Below are positions 24,564-36,990 of a stretch of DNA of 64,000 nt, in pieces. The stretch is from Hyaloscypha bicolor E (lineage: Eukaryota > Ascomycota > Leotiomycetes > Helotiales > Hyaloscyphaceae), in NCBI RefSeq assembly GCF_002865645.1, contig NW_020194644.1, forward strand, positions 635,289-699,288. The letters run 5' to 3'. Each line of letters starts with the position of its first letter. Within the stretch, counting starts at the first letter, position 1. Under the pieces are notes generated by a model that saw only the letters and a list, made by a program, of their open reading frames with translations, searched no databases and was not told the DNA's origin. The position numbers and the translations under genes were made by a program.

Positions 24564-25140
24564 GTATTTAAAGCTCGTTTAGCTCCCGATCCTCTTCCAT
24601 TCCAGCGTCCAGTTGCGACCCTCGAATCGATCAGCATTGGAACCTCCCCTAGCCTCCTGAGCCTTCTCCATTCGAGCCTCTACAAACAGCCTCGGACCGA
24701 CCGGCATTAAGACCTTTCCCGCTCTCGTAGCAAGACCCTTTAATTCTGTAGAGGATTTCAAATAAACCAATTCAGAACTATCAGAAATATAGGCGCTGCC
24801 AAGATAACGGAACCTCAGAAATACAAGCAATAGACTTCAGAATAATAAAAGCGAAAAGCTTTAGAATCCTTAGAGGAATCAGGTATTTATATCTTTATAA
24901 ATATATGCCAGTAATATATTAGAAACCTCCCCGAAAACCCCGAAAATCGAAGAACCTTATATAAAGGCTATTCTTTAACCAAGTTCTAGAGTAATAGATA
25001 TCTATAGGCCAGTAACCTGACTGCTACCCTTAAGCCCTATTCTATAATCTTATAGGCCTTATATATATATACCGGTAATAAGATTACTAGAAAGAATATA
25101 GTAAAGGAAAAATGTAATAGATTGACTTCCCAGAATAGAA
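24564..25140 (+). other. Leader of gypsy 2 with graded RIP
   Basis: 24564-24840 is of normal composition and 24840-25140 is intermediate. No start of gag could be fixed. ORFs called here on either strand lack family features. Confidence 0.5.
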
Positions 25141-26600
25141 TACTATATAACCCGGAATTATATTAACTTCTACTAAGGCTTCTAAAGCTTTTACTAATTC
25201 AAGTTATTTTATTAGCGGCCCTTTCCGAACCGAATACTATATTAATATTTCAAGAAAATTTATAAATAAATCTATAGAAATAAAACTCTCTGCTTTTATT
25301 ATAAAGCTTCTAAAGACTAATAATTCTATTATTACTAAAGAACTATATAAATGGGCCAGAAATCCTAATACCTTACTTAAAAATATTAATATTATTATAA
25401 AGAGCTATTAGAAAAATGTTTAAAAGGCCCTTTATATAAGAATATCTATAGCTATAATAAGGCTATTCTCGAGAATATTAAGCTTTATAATACTAAACTC
25501 GAGAAGAATATTAAATACTATATAGCTTTAGTAAATTAGTTTATAATAGCTTTAGCTACTTTTACTTTATTTTCTTTTATTATTTCCTTTATTTTAAATT
25601 CCTCTCTAAAGAATTCCGAACTCTTTTTTACTTATTTATATTTAAGATTCCCGGTATTTCATACTTTCTTTAAAGATATTAGAGTTATTAAGCTTCTAGA
25701 TTTAATTGTCTTTATTAGAGATTATATTATTTTTAATAACTAGCTAGTTTAGATTAAGAACAAGCTATAAGGAAATACTAATTTATATTTCTTAAAGAAT
25801 CTCAAGATTATCTATATTTCTAGTAGATTTATAAATAATACTCTTGCCCTAATTAATTCTTATATAAATAAAAATAGTCTGAATTAGTACTATTACCTTT
25901 TAGAGTTATATTTCTATTTAAAGAAATTATATTCTAATTCTAATAAAATATAGAATACTTACTATAACTTTAGTAAGCTTTAAATATACTTTTATTAGAT
26001 ATTTCAGAAGTTCTATACTCTTTTTTATAATTATTTATAAAAGATAGTATTAGTTTTTGAGATATTAAATATAAACTAAATAAGAAGCTTTTATTAAAGC
26101 TTTAGAAGTCGGTATATATATACTATAATAATTCTTTTATTAATACTACTTGCTTTATTTAATATTATATTACTAATAATTAGTAAATTAAAGCTATATA
26201 TAAGAAGACTAAGAAATATAAGAAAACGAGAACTAGTTTAGCCAAGTTTATTTTTAAGAAGAAATTTAAAGAGCCTATATTTATTGCTTTTATTAAATAT
26301 ATATCTTTTTATAAATATAAGTAATATTCTATAAGAATTAAAGATCTTTTAATTATTAAATACTTTAATTATAATAAGTTTGGCTATTATATTAAGCGCT
26401 ATTTATTTATATATAGTAAGGAAATTAAAATAGCTCTTTCTAGAATTAAATAAGGCCTAGTTTCTATTTTATTTAAGTATTTAATTCTTATTTAAATAAA
26501 GTATTTAAAGAATTCAGGCTCTAATTCTAATATAGAACCGAAAACAAGTATTTCTAAAAAAAGTCTTTATTTTAGGGACTTATAATATAGATTTAATAGA
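25141..26600 (+). pseudogene. Decayed gag of gypsy 2 with zinc knuckle
   Basis: The broken plus-strand frame ends in a CCHC-type motif at about 26355-26400: K-Y-F-N-Y-N-K-F-G-Y-Y-I-K-R, where C-x2-C-x4-H-x4-C is expected and Cys/His have become Tyr through TGC/CAC changes. Non-functional. Confidence 0.6.
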
Positions 26601-29600
26601 AAAAAATACTTTTATAATACTCTATATTATTAATATAAATAAATTAGAAATTAAATATTTTTCCTTTATTAATACTAGAGTAAATAATTATATTTTTATT
26701 AATATAAAGCTTACTTAGTTTATAAAGCGATTTTTAAAAATAAAATTATAATTCTTTTTTTATTCTATATTATATGCGGTTTTAATATAAAGCTAGCTAA
26801 GTTTACTAAGAAATATATAAAAGTTTTACTTCTAATTAATAAATAAAGCATTAATATATCTATAATTATTTTGAATCTTAGAAATTATAATACTATTTTT
26901 AATAAAAAATAGGCTATATATATTAATATTCTAGTTAATTAAAAAAGATATAGGCTTATATAATTAGAGAATAAGCCCAAATCTATATAATTTAATTATA
27001 TTATTAGTATTTCTTAAAAATAGCTAGAGAAGTAATCTAATAAGAAGTATTAAAAAGATACTAATTAATGAAATATTATTATAAGCTATTTCTAGAAATG
27101 TATTATTTTTAAATAGTTTTTTTCTTTTAGATTAATTAAAGGAAATTATATAATATTATAGAAAAGAAGCTTCTATAGCCTAATTAAAATATAATACCTA
27201 AATAGAAGCTAAAGAAGCAAAAAAGCATTCTTAATAAAGAGTAAATACTAGATCTAGCTATTTTTATTTATAATATTTAATTATATAGCTAAAAGAAAAA
27301 AAGAATATTATTAGTTAAATTTCTATTTATAAGATTAATAAAAAGCTTAAAGCTAGAAAAAAAGAAGCTATTTCTGGCCTAGAGAATTAATAACTAGAAG
27401 AAATAGAGCTTTAATAACTCTAGTAAATATTGCTTTTAGAATTTAAAAAATATATTATTATTTTCTCTAAAAAGAAATCTAATATTCTTTTTTTTTACAA
27501 ATTATATAATTATAAGATTTAAATTAAAGGCCTAAAGAAAACTAAGAATATTAAATATTAATCTCTCCGGTAATAGTTTATCTAAAAGCTTTAGAAAATC
27601 AAGTATTTTTTAGAAAGTAATTTAGTTAAGGGCTTTATTAAAGCTAATTAGGCTTTTTTTTATTTCACTAGTTCTCTTTATAAAAAAAGCAAATAAAGGT
27701 TTGTACTTTTATATTAATTTCCGCTATTTAAATAATATTACCCGAAAGAATTAATATCTCTTTTTACTTATTAATAAAACTTTAAATTAATTATTTAAAG
27801 CCAAGATTTATATTAAATTAGACATTTATTAAGCTTTCTATTATATAGCTATAAACCCGAACTTTTAAAAGCTAATAATATTCTATACTTGCTATAGAAT
27901 ACATAAATATAATATTTTTTAAAAAGGCTTTATAAATAGCGGGGCTATATATTAATATTATATAAATAATATACTTTTTAAATATCTAAATAATTTTTAT
28001 ATAATATATTTAAATAATATTTTTATTTATTTGGAAGGTCTAATAAAGTATAAATATTATATATAAAAAGCACTAGATTACTTATAGTTTATTAGCCTTT
28101 AAATAAATATTAGGAAATAGAAATTTAAAGTTATATATATAAAGTACTTGGGTTTTATTATTTCTATATTTAATATTAAAATAAATTCTAATAAAGTCAA
28201 AGTAATAATATATAACTAGTAATTTTCAAAGATAATTAAAGATATATAGTTCTTTCTTAGCTTCTATAACTTCTATAAATACTTTATTAGAAAGTATAAA
28301 CAAATTACTAGATTTCTTATTTTACTTATAAAAAAGAATATTTCCTTTAAATAATTCGAGTAATATTAAAAGGCTTTTAATTACTTAAAGGAAACTATAA
28401 TTTCTGCTTTAGTTCTATAATATTATAATTTAGATCTGCTTATAATAATAGAAATAAATATATTTAAAGAAGTAATTACTAGTTTATTCTTTAATAAAAT
28501 TCAGAAATAGACCTTTAATATTCTATAGCTTATTTTTCTAAAACTATACTTTTAATAAAGCTTAATTATAATATATATTATAAATTATAATATATATAAT
28601 AAGTTATAATATATATAATAAGGAAATACTTACTATAATACAAATATTAGAGAAATAAAAAACTAAGCTAAAGGGCCTTTAAAATACTTTTTTTAAAGTC
28701 TATTCTAATTATTATATTTTAGAATAATTTATAATTACTAAAAAGCTCTCTTTTTAATAAGCTAAATAGGCTAAGCTCTTATTTTATTATTATTTCAAGC
28801 TTATATATTATTTTGAAAAATTAAATAAATAAATACTTTATTATAAAAATAAAATAAAGTAAATATTTAGAATTAGATTAAGAAAAAGTTATAAACTCAA
28901 GTACTTCTTTCTAGAAATAAAATTAATTTAGAGATTATTTATAACTTATAGCTTATAATAATACTTTATAAAGTCGGCTTATTTAATTCGGAATTCGGGT
29001 TTAAAAACCAAATATATATTAAAGACTTTTCGGACAAGTATATTCTTATTAAAGATATAATTTCCTTAAAGAAAAGTATATTCTTAAAAGCTTTATTAAT
29101 AGCCTCTATTATAATTACCTCTATAGAAATACTATTAGAAGCTTCTATTAAATATAATAGCTTATAACTAGTAAATAAAATTCTATAGAATAATTATATA
29201 TTATTAGATTCAAAAGAGTTATATATAGTAATTCAAACTAAAAGTAATAACTAAATATTACAAAATAGCCTTCTTTTATATTATAGAAAACTTTATATAA
29301 TAGAAAATAAAATATCTCTTATATTACTTTTATAAACTATTCTAATTTATAAAATATATAATAAATTTCTTTCTAAATATTCTAAATATATAAAGCTCTA
29401 TTAGTTATTTAAAAAGCAATATTACTAGCTATTTATAAGTAAAAATATTAATTAATACTATAGTAATTATTATATTTATAGGAGATTATATATACTAAAA
29501 AATAAGAAGCCCAATTTATTTTATTCTTTTCCAGTTTCTAATTATTTATAATAATATATTACTATAAACTTTAAAAGTTATTTAAAAAATAAATTAGGCT

Positions 29601-30650
29601 ATAATATAATTACTATATTTACAAATTACTTATTTAAATATCTAATTATAATTTTTATATAAAATATAATTATAGTTAAATAACTAGTATTTCTATTTCT
29701 ATTTTATATAATATATTAAATAGATATTTTAAAAACAATTATATTAAATCGGGAACTCTAATTTATATTTGATTTTTAAAGCGAATTCTATATAAGAATT
29801 AGTACTAAGCCCAAGCTCTTTATAACTAATTATTCTTAAATAAATAGGCAAATAGAGATTATTAATTAATACTTTAATTAGAGATTGTATTTATATATTA
29901 ATTATTACTAAAATAAATAAAATAAATAAATAGCTATAATTAAGTATTAATAAGCCTTTTTATAATATAAAACTATTAGCTAATCTCTATTTATAACTAA
30001 AAAGAATTACGAATCTTATATTTCTTTTAATTGAAATTCCCTTATTAAAGCTAGTTTACTTAAAAAGAAACTAAATAGAAATAAAGCTAAGATATTAATA
30101 AATTAATTATATAAATTATAATAATTTACTTAAGGCTATATAAAGTAAATACAGAAATAATATATAGTATAAGCTAATAAATACTACTATTTAATTAATC
30201 TCAAAGTCGGAAATAAAATATAAGTTATTATAAAATACTAGAAATCTAATTACTTGAACTAAAAGCTAGAAAATTAAATAAAGAGCCTATTTGAGATTCT
30301 AGAAAAGTAAAACTACTTGTTTCTTTTAAAGCTACCGGAAATTATAAAGATATGTCTAGTCTTTTATATAAAGAAGTTATAAAAGAACTTTTAGAATTCT
30401 TTACTAAATTAAGGAAATCCGGAATTGCCTTTATTAGTACTAAGAAATAGTAAATAAAAGTATAATATTAAATGAATTATTATAATTAAACTAATAAAAA
30501 ATAAGCTAAAATATAAAATTCAGTAAATTAATTAGAATAAAAATCTAGTATAATATTTAGCTTTAATACTAAGTAATAGTCTTCTGGTTTTATAATACTT
30601 TTATAATAATAATATTAATATATTAGAGCTTTTATAAAATCTATAATATT
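26601..30650 (+). pseudogene. Decayed pol of gypsy 2: PR, RT, IN, chromodomain
   Basis: Protease site reads I-N-T (expected I-D-S/T-G) at about 26660-26700. RT starts around G-F-I-K (27625), passes L-D-I (about 27810), and the Y-L-D-D box reads Y-L-N-N at about 28003-28020. Integrase zinc-site C-Y-I-C and the catalytic M-D-F block (I-N-F) lie at about 29460-29570. The C-terminal chromodomain-like end contains E-W-Y-P-A-type residues (about 30450-30600), now with stops at Trp. Many nonsense changes. Confidence 0.8.
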
Positions 30651-30834
30651 AACTAGATTATATAAAAAATAATAATAAATTCTTCTAAGTTATATATTAA
30701 AGATATTTGCCTTTAATATATAATATTTATATATAAAATACTAGTTTATTTTGGAAAGAAAAATAATATAAAATTAAATAAACTAATAGCTTTTATAAAG
30801 CTCGAGAATAAGTTTATTCTAAAAAAGAAAATAA

Positions 30835-31177
30835 TATTATAATTTAGCTTTTAATCTTATTAGCTAATATAATTATTTAACTATTACTTATATTCTATTA
30901 TTCATATTTCATTATTTATATTTTATTATTTATATTTTATTATCTATATTCTATTACTTTCTAAATATATATAATATAGCTATTTTACTAGAGAAATATA
31001 TTTGAAATATACTAGAAATATTTAAAAGGCTAAGCCTCTTATAACCTAGTATATTATAGAATATATATACTTTTTTATAATTTTTTATATTCTAGTTTTC
31101 TTTTTTTTAGCTTTAAATCGTTTTTATAAAAGACGTTCTATTTTACGTTTTAAGCTCTAAATATTATATTTATAATA
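30835..31177 (+). repeat. 3' LTR of gypsy 2, fully RIP-mutated
   Basis: Aligns base for base with 24235-24563 with C-to-T and G-to-A transitions. Preceded by an A/G-rich tract (30820-30833). Confidence 0.85.
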
Positions 31178-31182
31178 AAAAA

Positions 31183-33640
31183 GTAAAAGTATAATAAATT
31201 TAATAATAGTTTTAATTATAAACGTATTATTTTCTATAATATTTACTAATATATAAAGTTTTTATAAGAGGTACTAATATGAACTTTTTTTATTATACTA
31301 AAGAAACTAACTTAAAACTACTTTTATAATAACTAGCTTTTTTAATATATATATAAAAAAGCTTATATTAATATTTATAGCTTTTTTAGAAGCCCTAATT
31401 TCTAATATTAAAATTTAAATAAGTAAAACGCTATTATATTAGCTTTTATAATAGCTAAATATTCGGAAAAAATAATATTTAAGGCTATTTAGCTACTAAT
31501 TAATAAACTATATTAATTATAATATAATCTTATATTTAATTCTTTTATAATAAGATTATTATTACTTATTAAGGTTTTTAAATATATAAATATATAATCT
31601 TAAATTCTCTTATAAATCTTAGCTAGCTTATTAATAAGCTCTAATTATTTATTATTATATATAAAGGTAAATAATAAGCTAATATTAATATTATTTTTAG
31701 AATTCTTTAAACTATTATTTGCTCGGAAATTATTAATATAAATCTAGCTGTAATTTCGGAACTTATAATAACTATTTCAAGTCTTATAATTATAATAATT
31801 ATATTTTAAAGTTATATTTTATATATAAGAGATTTAAATACTGCTTTTAAAAGTATATATTAGAGAAATAAAAGGCTAAAAAGACTTAATTTAAAAATAG
31901 AAATCTTTATTAATTTAGATCTCGAAATTCTTATAACTTTAATAAATGCTTTAATAATATTTATATTTAGTATATAGCTAAAATTAAATAAAAGAATAAT
32001 AATAAAAGTAATAAAAATAAATTAGTAAATAATACTTTTAAAGCTTTACTAATAAAAATAAATAAAGAAAAGAAATATTACTCAAATTTCTATTTATTTT
32101 AGTTAAAAGCTTTTTAGCTACTTTTATTACTTTTGCTTAACTAATAATTATAGCTAATATTCTTATAAATAACCTTATTTCCCTTTCTTTTATATATTAA
32201 ATAATAGGCCAAAATTATATTTTAGAGCCTATTAAATCTTTAATAAAAAATGCCTAGACTTTTATAATTAATAATATATTAAAATATAATACTTATTACT
32301 TTTATAAAGTTATAATTAATATTAGAGCCTTTAAATATTTAATTACTAGGTCTAACTAATTTCAAGCTTTATAATAAACTAATAATAATATTAAACTTAA
32401 TAAAACTATTAAAGGCTAAATTAATATTAAATTTAGTATTAAATTTATATTTTCTATTAGATTTATAATAATAAATATATTAATTAGGTAAGTATAATTT
32501 TATATTATACTTTTAAAGACTTTATTTTTATTTAGTTTAATTAATATAAATAAGCTAGAAGTTTATTTTAATAATTTTATTACTTTTACTAAATATTATA
32601 TATTTATAATATAATATTTCGAATACTTTTTCTTACTTTTTCTTACTATATTATAAATCTTTATTTTCGAATTCTTTATTTATAACTTTTGCTTTTTTAT
32701 AAAGATTGAATTATAATATTTATATTATTATTTTAGTTTTTTATTAATTAATAAACTTTGAAATATACTAGAATAAGCAAGCTATAATATTAATATAAAA
32801 GCCCTTAAATACTTTATAAAGTATTATAAGTAATGCCAGAAAGTCGGCTAATTATTTAGATAATTTAAGTTTAATTTAAAAAATAATATTAGCTTTAATT
32901 ACTTTATTATTATTAATATTTTCTATATTTCTAGTAAGTTTATACTTTATATTATTAATAAAGGCACTTGATATTAAGCTAACTAATAGCTTTAAAATAT
33001 TAATATAATATATATCTGAAATATATTTAAATAATACTAAATTAATAATTATTTATATTCTTTTAATTAAATTATAGCAAATATTAGAAAGTAATTTACT
33101 AGTAAGAAGTTTACTTAACTTATAAATACTATAAATATAAAAGTTAAAATTGTTTCTATAAAAGCTTATAACTTTATTAAAATTATAAAACATTATTATA
33201 AATTAATTTAATATAGTTATTTTATTATTATAGCCGAAATTAACTAAATTAATAAGGATATTATATTTCAAATATCTTTTAAGGCTATTAATAACTTTAT
33301 AGAATCTAATAGTATTATTTTAATTATTTTAATTTATAGTACTTTATTATAAATAATTAAATATTATATTTTATTACTTATTATTTTATAGTAATTAGTA
33401 GCCCTTAAAAAAGCAATAATAGAAATTCAGAAGTTTCGAGCTAGATATTAAATTATATATATTTTAAATACCCGAAATAGTTCTAGTATAACTAATATTT
33501 ATAAACTTTCTTTAAATTCAAATATTTTTATATAATATAAAGGAAATAGTAATTAATTTAGTAATTAAAAAGAATTATATAAGCTTATAGCTATTAATAA
33601 AGAGTACTATTATAAGAGGGAAACTATAATAAGACAAAAA
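31183..33640 (+). pseudogene. Ty1/copia retrotransposon 2, protease-integrase fragment, RIP-decayed
   Basis: From about 32200 the plus strand encodes, with RIP-type losses, a widespread fungal copia polyprotein. A spacer domain is followed by the integrase HHCC zinc region (Y-C-K-x-C-Q-K at about 32825-32845), the catalytic V-D-x-x-Y-I block (I-N-I-F-Y-I-S at about 32905-32930), an H-I-V-D-E-G-T block, and K-A-I-N-D (about 33280). It ends with the N-T-R-N-S-S-S-T-N-I block and G-P-Y-K-L-I-A-I near 33580-33610. No RT follows: similarity stops at about 33620 where non-RIP DNA begins, so the element is truncated. No LTR was identified. Confidence 0.75.
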
Positions 33641-33945
33641 CCTATATAAAGTATACTAGAGTGCAAAACGTGACTTGATAGCAAAATAATAAATCAAAAG
33701 CATAAATAGTAAAGTATAAATAGTATATAGTATGCAAAAGCTCAATTAATTAAATACTCAGGAGGGATTATTCTCTAGGACTATAGAAAAACCAGCTTTC
33801 TTATGTGATTTCCGCAAGTTATATATAAAAGACATAGCCTTTGCTATGTAACCAAAATCTCAAAACCGCTAAAAGAACATGATTTTTGGAGAGTACGGCC
33901 TGCCGTACTATAGTATCTGAATATCTAGATATCTAATAAATTATA
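33641..33945. other. Less-mutated island with short palindromes
   Basis: About 300 bp with ordinary CpA content. It holds a perfect inverted repeat GTACGGCctGCCGTAC at about 33894-33909 and a hairpin ACATAGCctttGCTATGT at about 33832-33849. No ORF. Probably host DNA at a transposon junction, or a small unrecognised element. Confidence 0.5.
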
Positions 33946-36284
33946 ATACTGGCCTATTATTTAAATATAAGTTAAGCTTTATTTTACTTTCTATAATATT
34001 ATTTCTAATTATTTTTATATATTAAAATAATAAATCTTTTCTTAAAAATATTATAAAAGCTATTTATAAGATTTTTTTAAATATTATAAAAAAGTACTTA
34101 TTATATACTATTTCTTTATTATAATTATTTGTAATTCTCGATATAAGCTCTTTATTTTAGTATTAATATTTAAAGCAAAAGAAGGGGCCAAATTAGTAAT
34201 ATATAAAAAGAAAAAGACATATTTTAAATATATTTACTTTTAATATAATTAGTAAGTAATTAAATTTATAGAACTCAAATATATATAACTTAAGAATATT
34301 ATAATTAATATATAAAAAGTATACTTAATATCTTTAGAGATTAAAGAAAACGAAGACTAGAAAATAAACTCTTTTTATAATTATATAAAATATATAATAA
34401 CCTTATAATTATTATAAGCTTCTTTTATATAATTAATAATTAAGCTAAAATAATAGCTATATAAGCCTTATTTACTAGTAAATACTACTTTTTAATAGCT
34501 TATTATATATATATAAAGCAAGATCTATAACTTTCTAATTATTATATAAATAGTATATAAATAATATATAATTATATAATAATTTCTATAATATTAGCTT
34601 TTTTTAAATATGTTTTTAGTTTAGTAAATAAACTAAAATATTAAATAAAAATATATAATATATTTTATATTTATAGAATAAGAATATATTAGTAAATATA
34701 AATAATAAGAAAAGAATTATAATTAATAGTAATTAAAGAATTATTAATTTCTTTAATTTATAATAAAATTTATATTTTAAAGCTATAGAAGTAATAAATT
34801 AAATATATAGAATATATTCTTAAAAATTATCTAAATATTCGGGTATTATTTAAATATACTTATATTTATATACTTTTAAAAAAGTAATAAACGGTATTTT
34901 TTTATTCGAATATTTATAAATCTATTTATATTTTCGCTTAAAACTAATTATAAATATAAAAATAATTCTATTCAAAATAAAATTAGTTTGATTTTATTTT
35001 AATTATATTATTATAATTAGCTTATAATATTAATATTTTCTTATATAATTAAATATTAATTAATTTGGCTTTTATTATATTTTTTCTTATATATAAAATA
35101 ATTCAAAATTAAATTCTTTTAAATTAAAAAATTAAAAAATTATAATATAATTAATTTAGATATTAAAATATTATAAAAAATTATTTATAATTTTAATATA
35201 ATTAAATTAATTATATATTATTATAAGTAATAATTAATACTCTACTATTATTTTATTATATTTTATAATAAGTAATATATATTCTCATATATTTACTAAA
35301 ATATTATAATATTTAAAAGCTTTAAATTCTAGTAAATAAAAATAAAAATAAGAATAACTTTAAAAATATATTTTTATATTTTTATTTAATAACTAGTAAT
35401 AGCTATTTAAATTATATAAAAGTATTATAAAAAGTTATAATACTTTATTTAATATTAATAATAATTCAATTTTAAAGAAATATATTTTATATTTTATTTT
35501 AATATATACTTTTAGGGAAATATAATTAATAATTTTTTATTATAAATATTATTTTAAAAATAAGCTTAAAATATATATTAGAGTTATTAGTATTATTATA
35601 TAAGCTGCTTTTTATTAACTAATAATATTAAAAGAAAATATATTAATAACTTTAATTTACTAAATTATATTATAATTTAAATAATAATTTTTTTTTTAAA
35701 ACTTTATAAATTTATATTTTAATTTATTTTATAAGACTTATAAATCAAAATTATAAAAGGCATTATTTTATAATTTATAATTTGTAGTTATTTCTATTTT
35801 TCTAATATATTTAGTTTTACTAAACTAATTTTTTTATTTTTAACTCTAATTAGATTTAGTTTTCTTTCTTTATTTTTTTTCTTTCTCGAATACTATATTT
35901 TAGTTTTTTTAATTTATTATTATTAATTTAATTTGTTTTTTTCTTTAATTTATATTTTCGAGTTCTTATAATATATTTCTTATAAATTAGTAATTTTTCT
36001 AATATTACTTTATAAACTATTTTCTAATTATAGTCTTTTTACCTTTTATTAACTTTATTTCTTAATATTCTTTTTGAAAGAGAAATACTATTTAATATTA
36101 CTTTATAGCTAGCTAAAATATTTCAAATAATTAAATATAACTTATATTTATTTTAATTAATTTATATTATATATTTTAATTATTAAATATTTATATTTCT
36201 AATTTCTATATTTCTTTTATACTAGAAGATATTTCGATTTAATACTAAATATATATAGCTTATATATTAGAATTTTAGTATTAT

Positions 36285-36482
36285 AATTATATTTCCTTAT
36301 TATATTTTTATTATATAATATAATTATTGCCTTTATATATTCTAGTAATTTATTTGAACTTTTCTATATATTTAATTATAATAAAATAATCGAGTGTTTA
36401 ATTTTAGTTTATATCTTTTATTAAATTATATTTCTTATTATATTTTTATTATATAATATAATAATTGCCTTTATAATTTCGG
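36285..36482. repeat. Direct repeat pair, 139-bp spacing
   Basis: AATTATATTTC-TTATTATATTTTTATTATATAATATAAT-ATTGCCTTTATA is found at 36285 and again at 36424, near-identical over about 55 bp. Confidence 0.7.
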
Positions 36483-36700
36483 CCTTTTATTTAAATATTT
36501 TCAAGCCCTTAATTATTCCATAATATTTATTTTATTTTATTATTTGAGCTTTAAATAAATATTTAAATTACTTTATTTATATTTCTTTCTAAAAATATAA
36601 TTTCGAGAAATATATTATTAATTTATATTATATTTTTATACTATAGCTTAAAATAAGTTCTTATAATATTTACTTATAATATTTATTTAATATAAGAATT

Positions 36701-36990
36701 ATAATGATTTATATAAAATATAACTTTAAATAATATATTTGCTTTATTTTTTTTTATTTCTTTTATTATATAGCCTCTTATTATTATTATTAATATAGTA
36801 TTTCAAAGTCTCTTAACTAAATACTAGATATATTTACTGAATTATTTAATATAAGGAAAATAATAATTTATATAAAATATAATTTCAAGTAATATATTTA
36901 TTTTCTTTTTTAATTATTTCTATTATATAGGTTTCTATAATTATTATTAATATAATATTATTAAATCTTTTAACTAAATACTTAAATCGA
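36701..36990. repeat. 159-bp tandem duplication
   Basis: Copies start at 36701 and 36860 and share TTTATATAAAATATAA, TAATATATTT, TTATATAG and TCTTTTAACTAAATACT blocks in the same order. A period of 159 bp (53 codons) would fit a decayed protein-repeat gene, but no frame is readable. Confidence 0.65.

Larger units (their letters stand above)
24235..31177 (+). mobile_element. Ty3/gypsy element 2, chromovirus, asymmetrically RIP-mutated
   Basis: LTRs at 24235-24563 and 30835-31177 align from the first base (TGTTATAATTCAGCT versus TATTATAATTTAGCT) to ...CTAATA. An A-rich polypurine tract precedes the 3' LTR and AAAAA lies just outside both ends (24230-24234, 31178-31182), a possible target duplication. 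The interior carries gag with CCHC, protease, RT, integrase and a C-terminal chromodomain-like end. The 5' LTR and first ~300 internal bases are essentially unmutated, then RIP density rises; the 3' LTR is fully RIP-mutated. Confidence 0.85.

Noticed and set aside
24284..24830. Short ORFs in the 5' LTR and leader of gypsy 2 (both strands)
   Set aside because: They fall in LTR sequence with minisatellite repeats; the corresponding 3' LTR shows no coding constraint.
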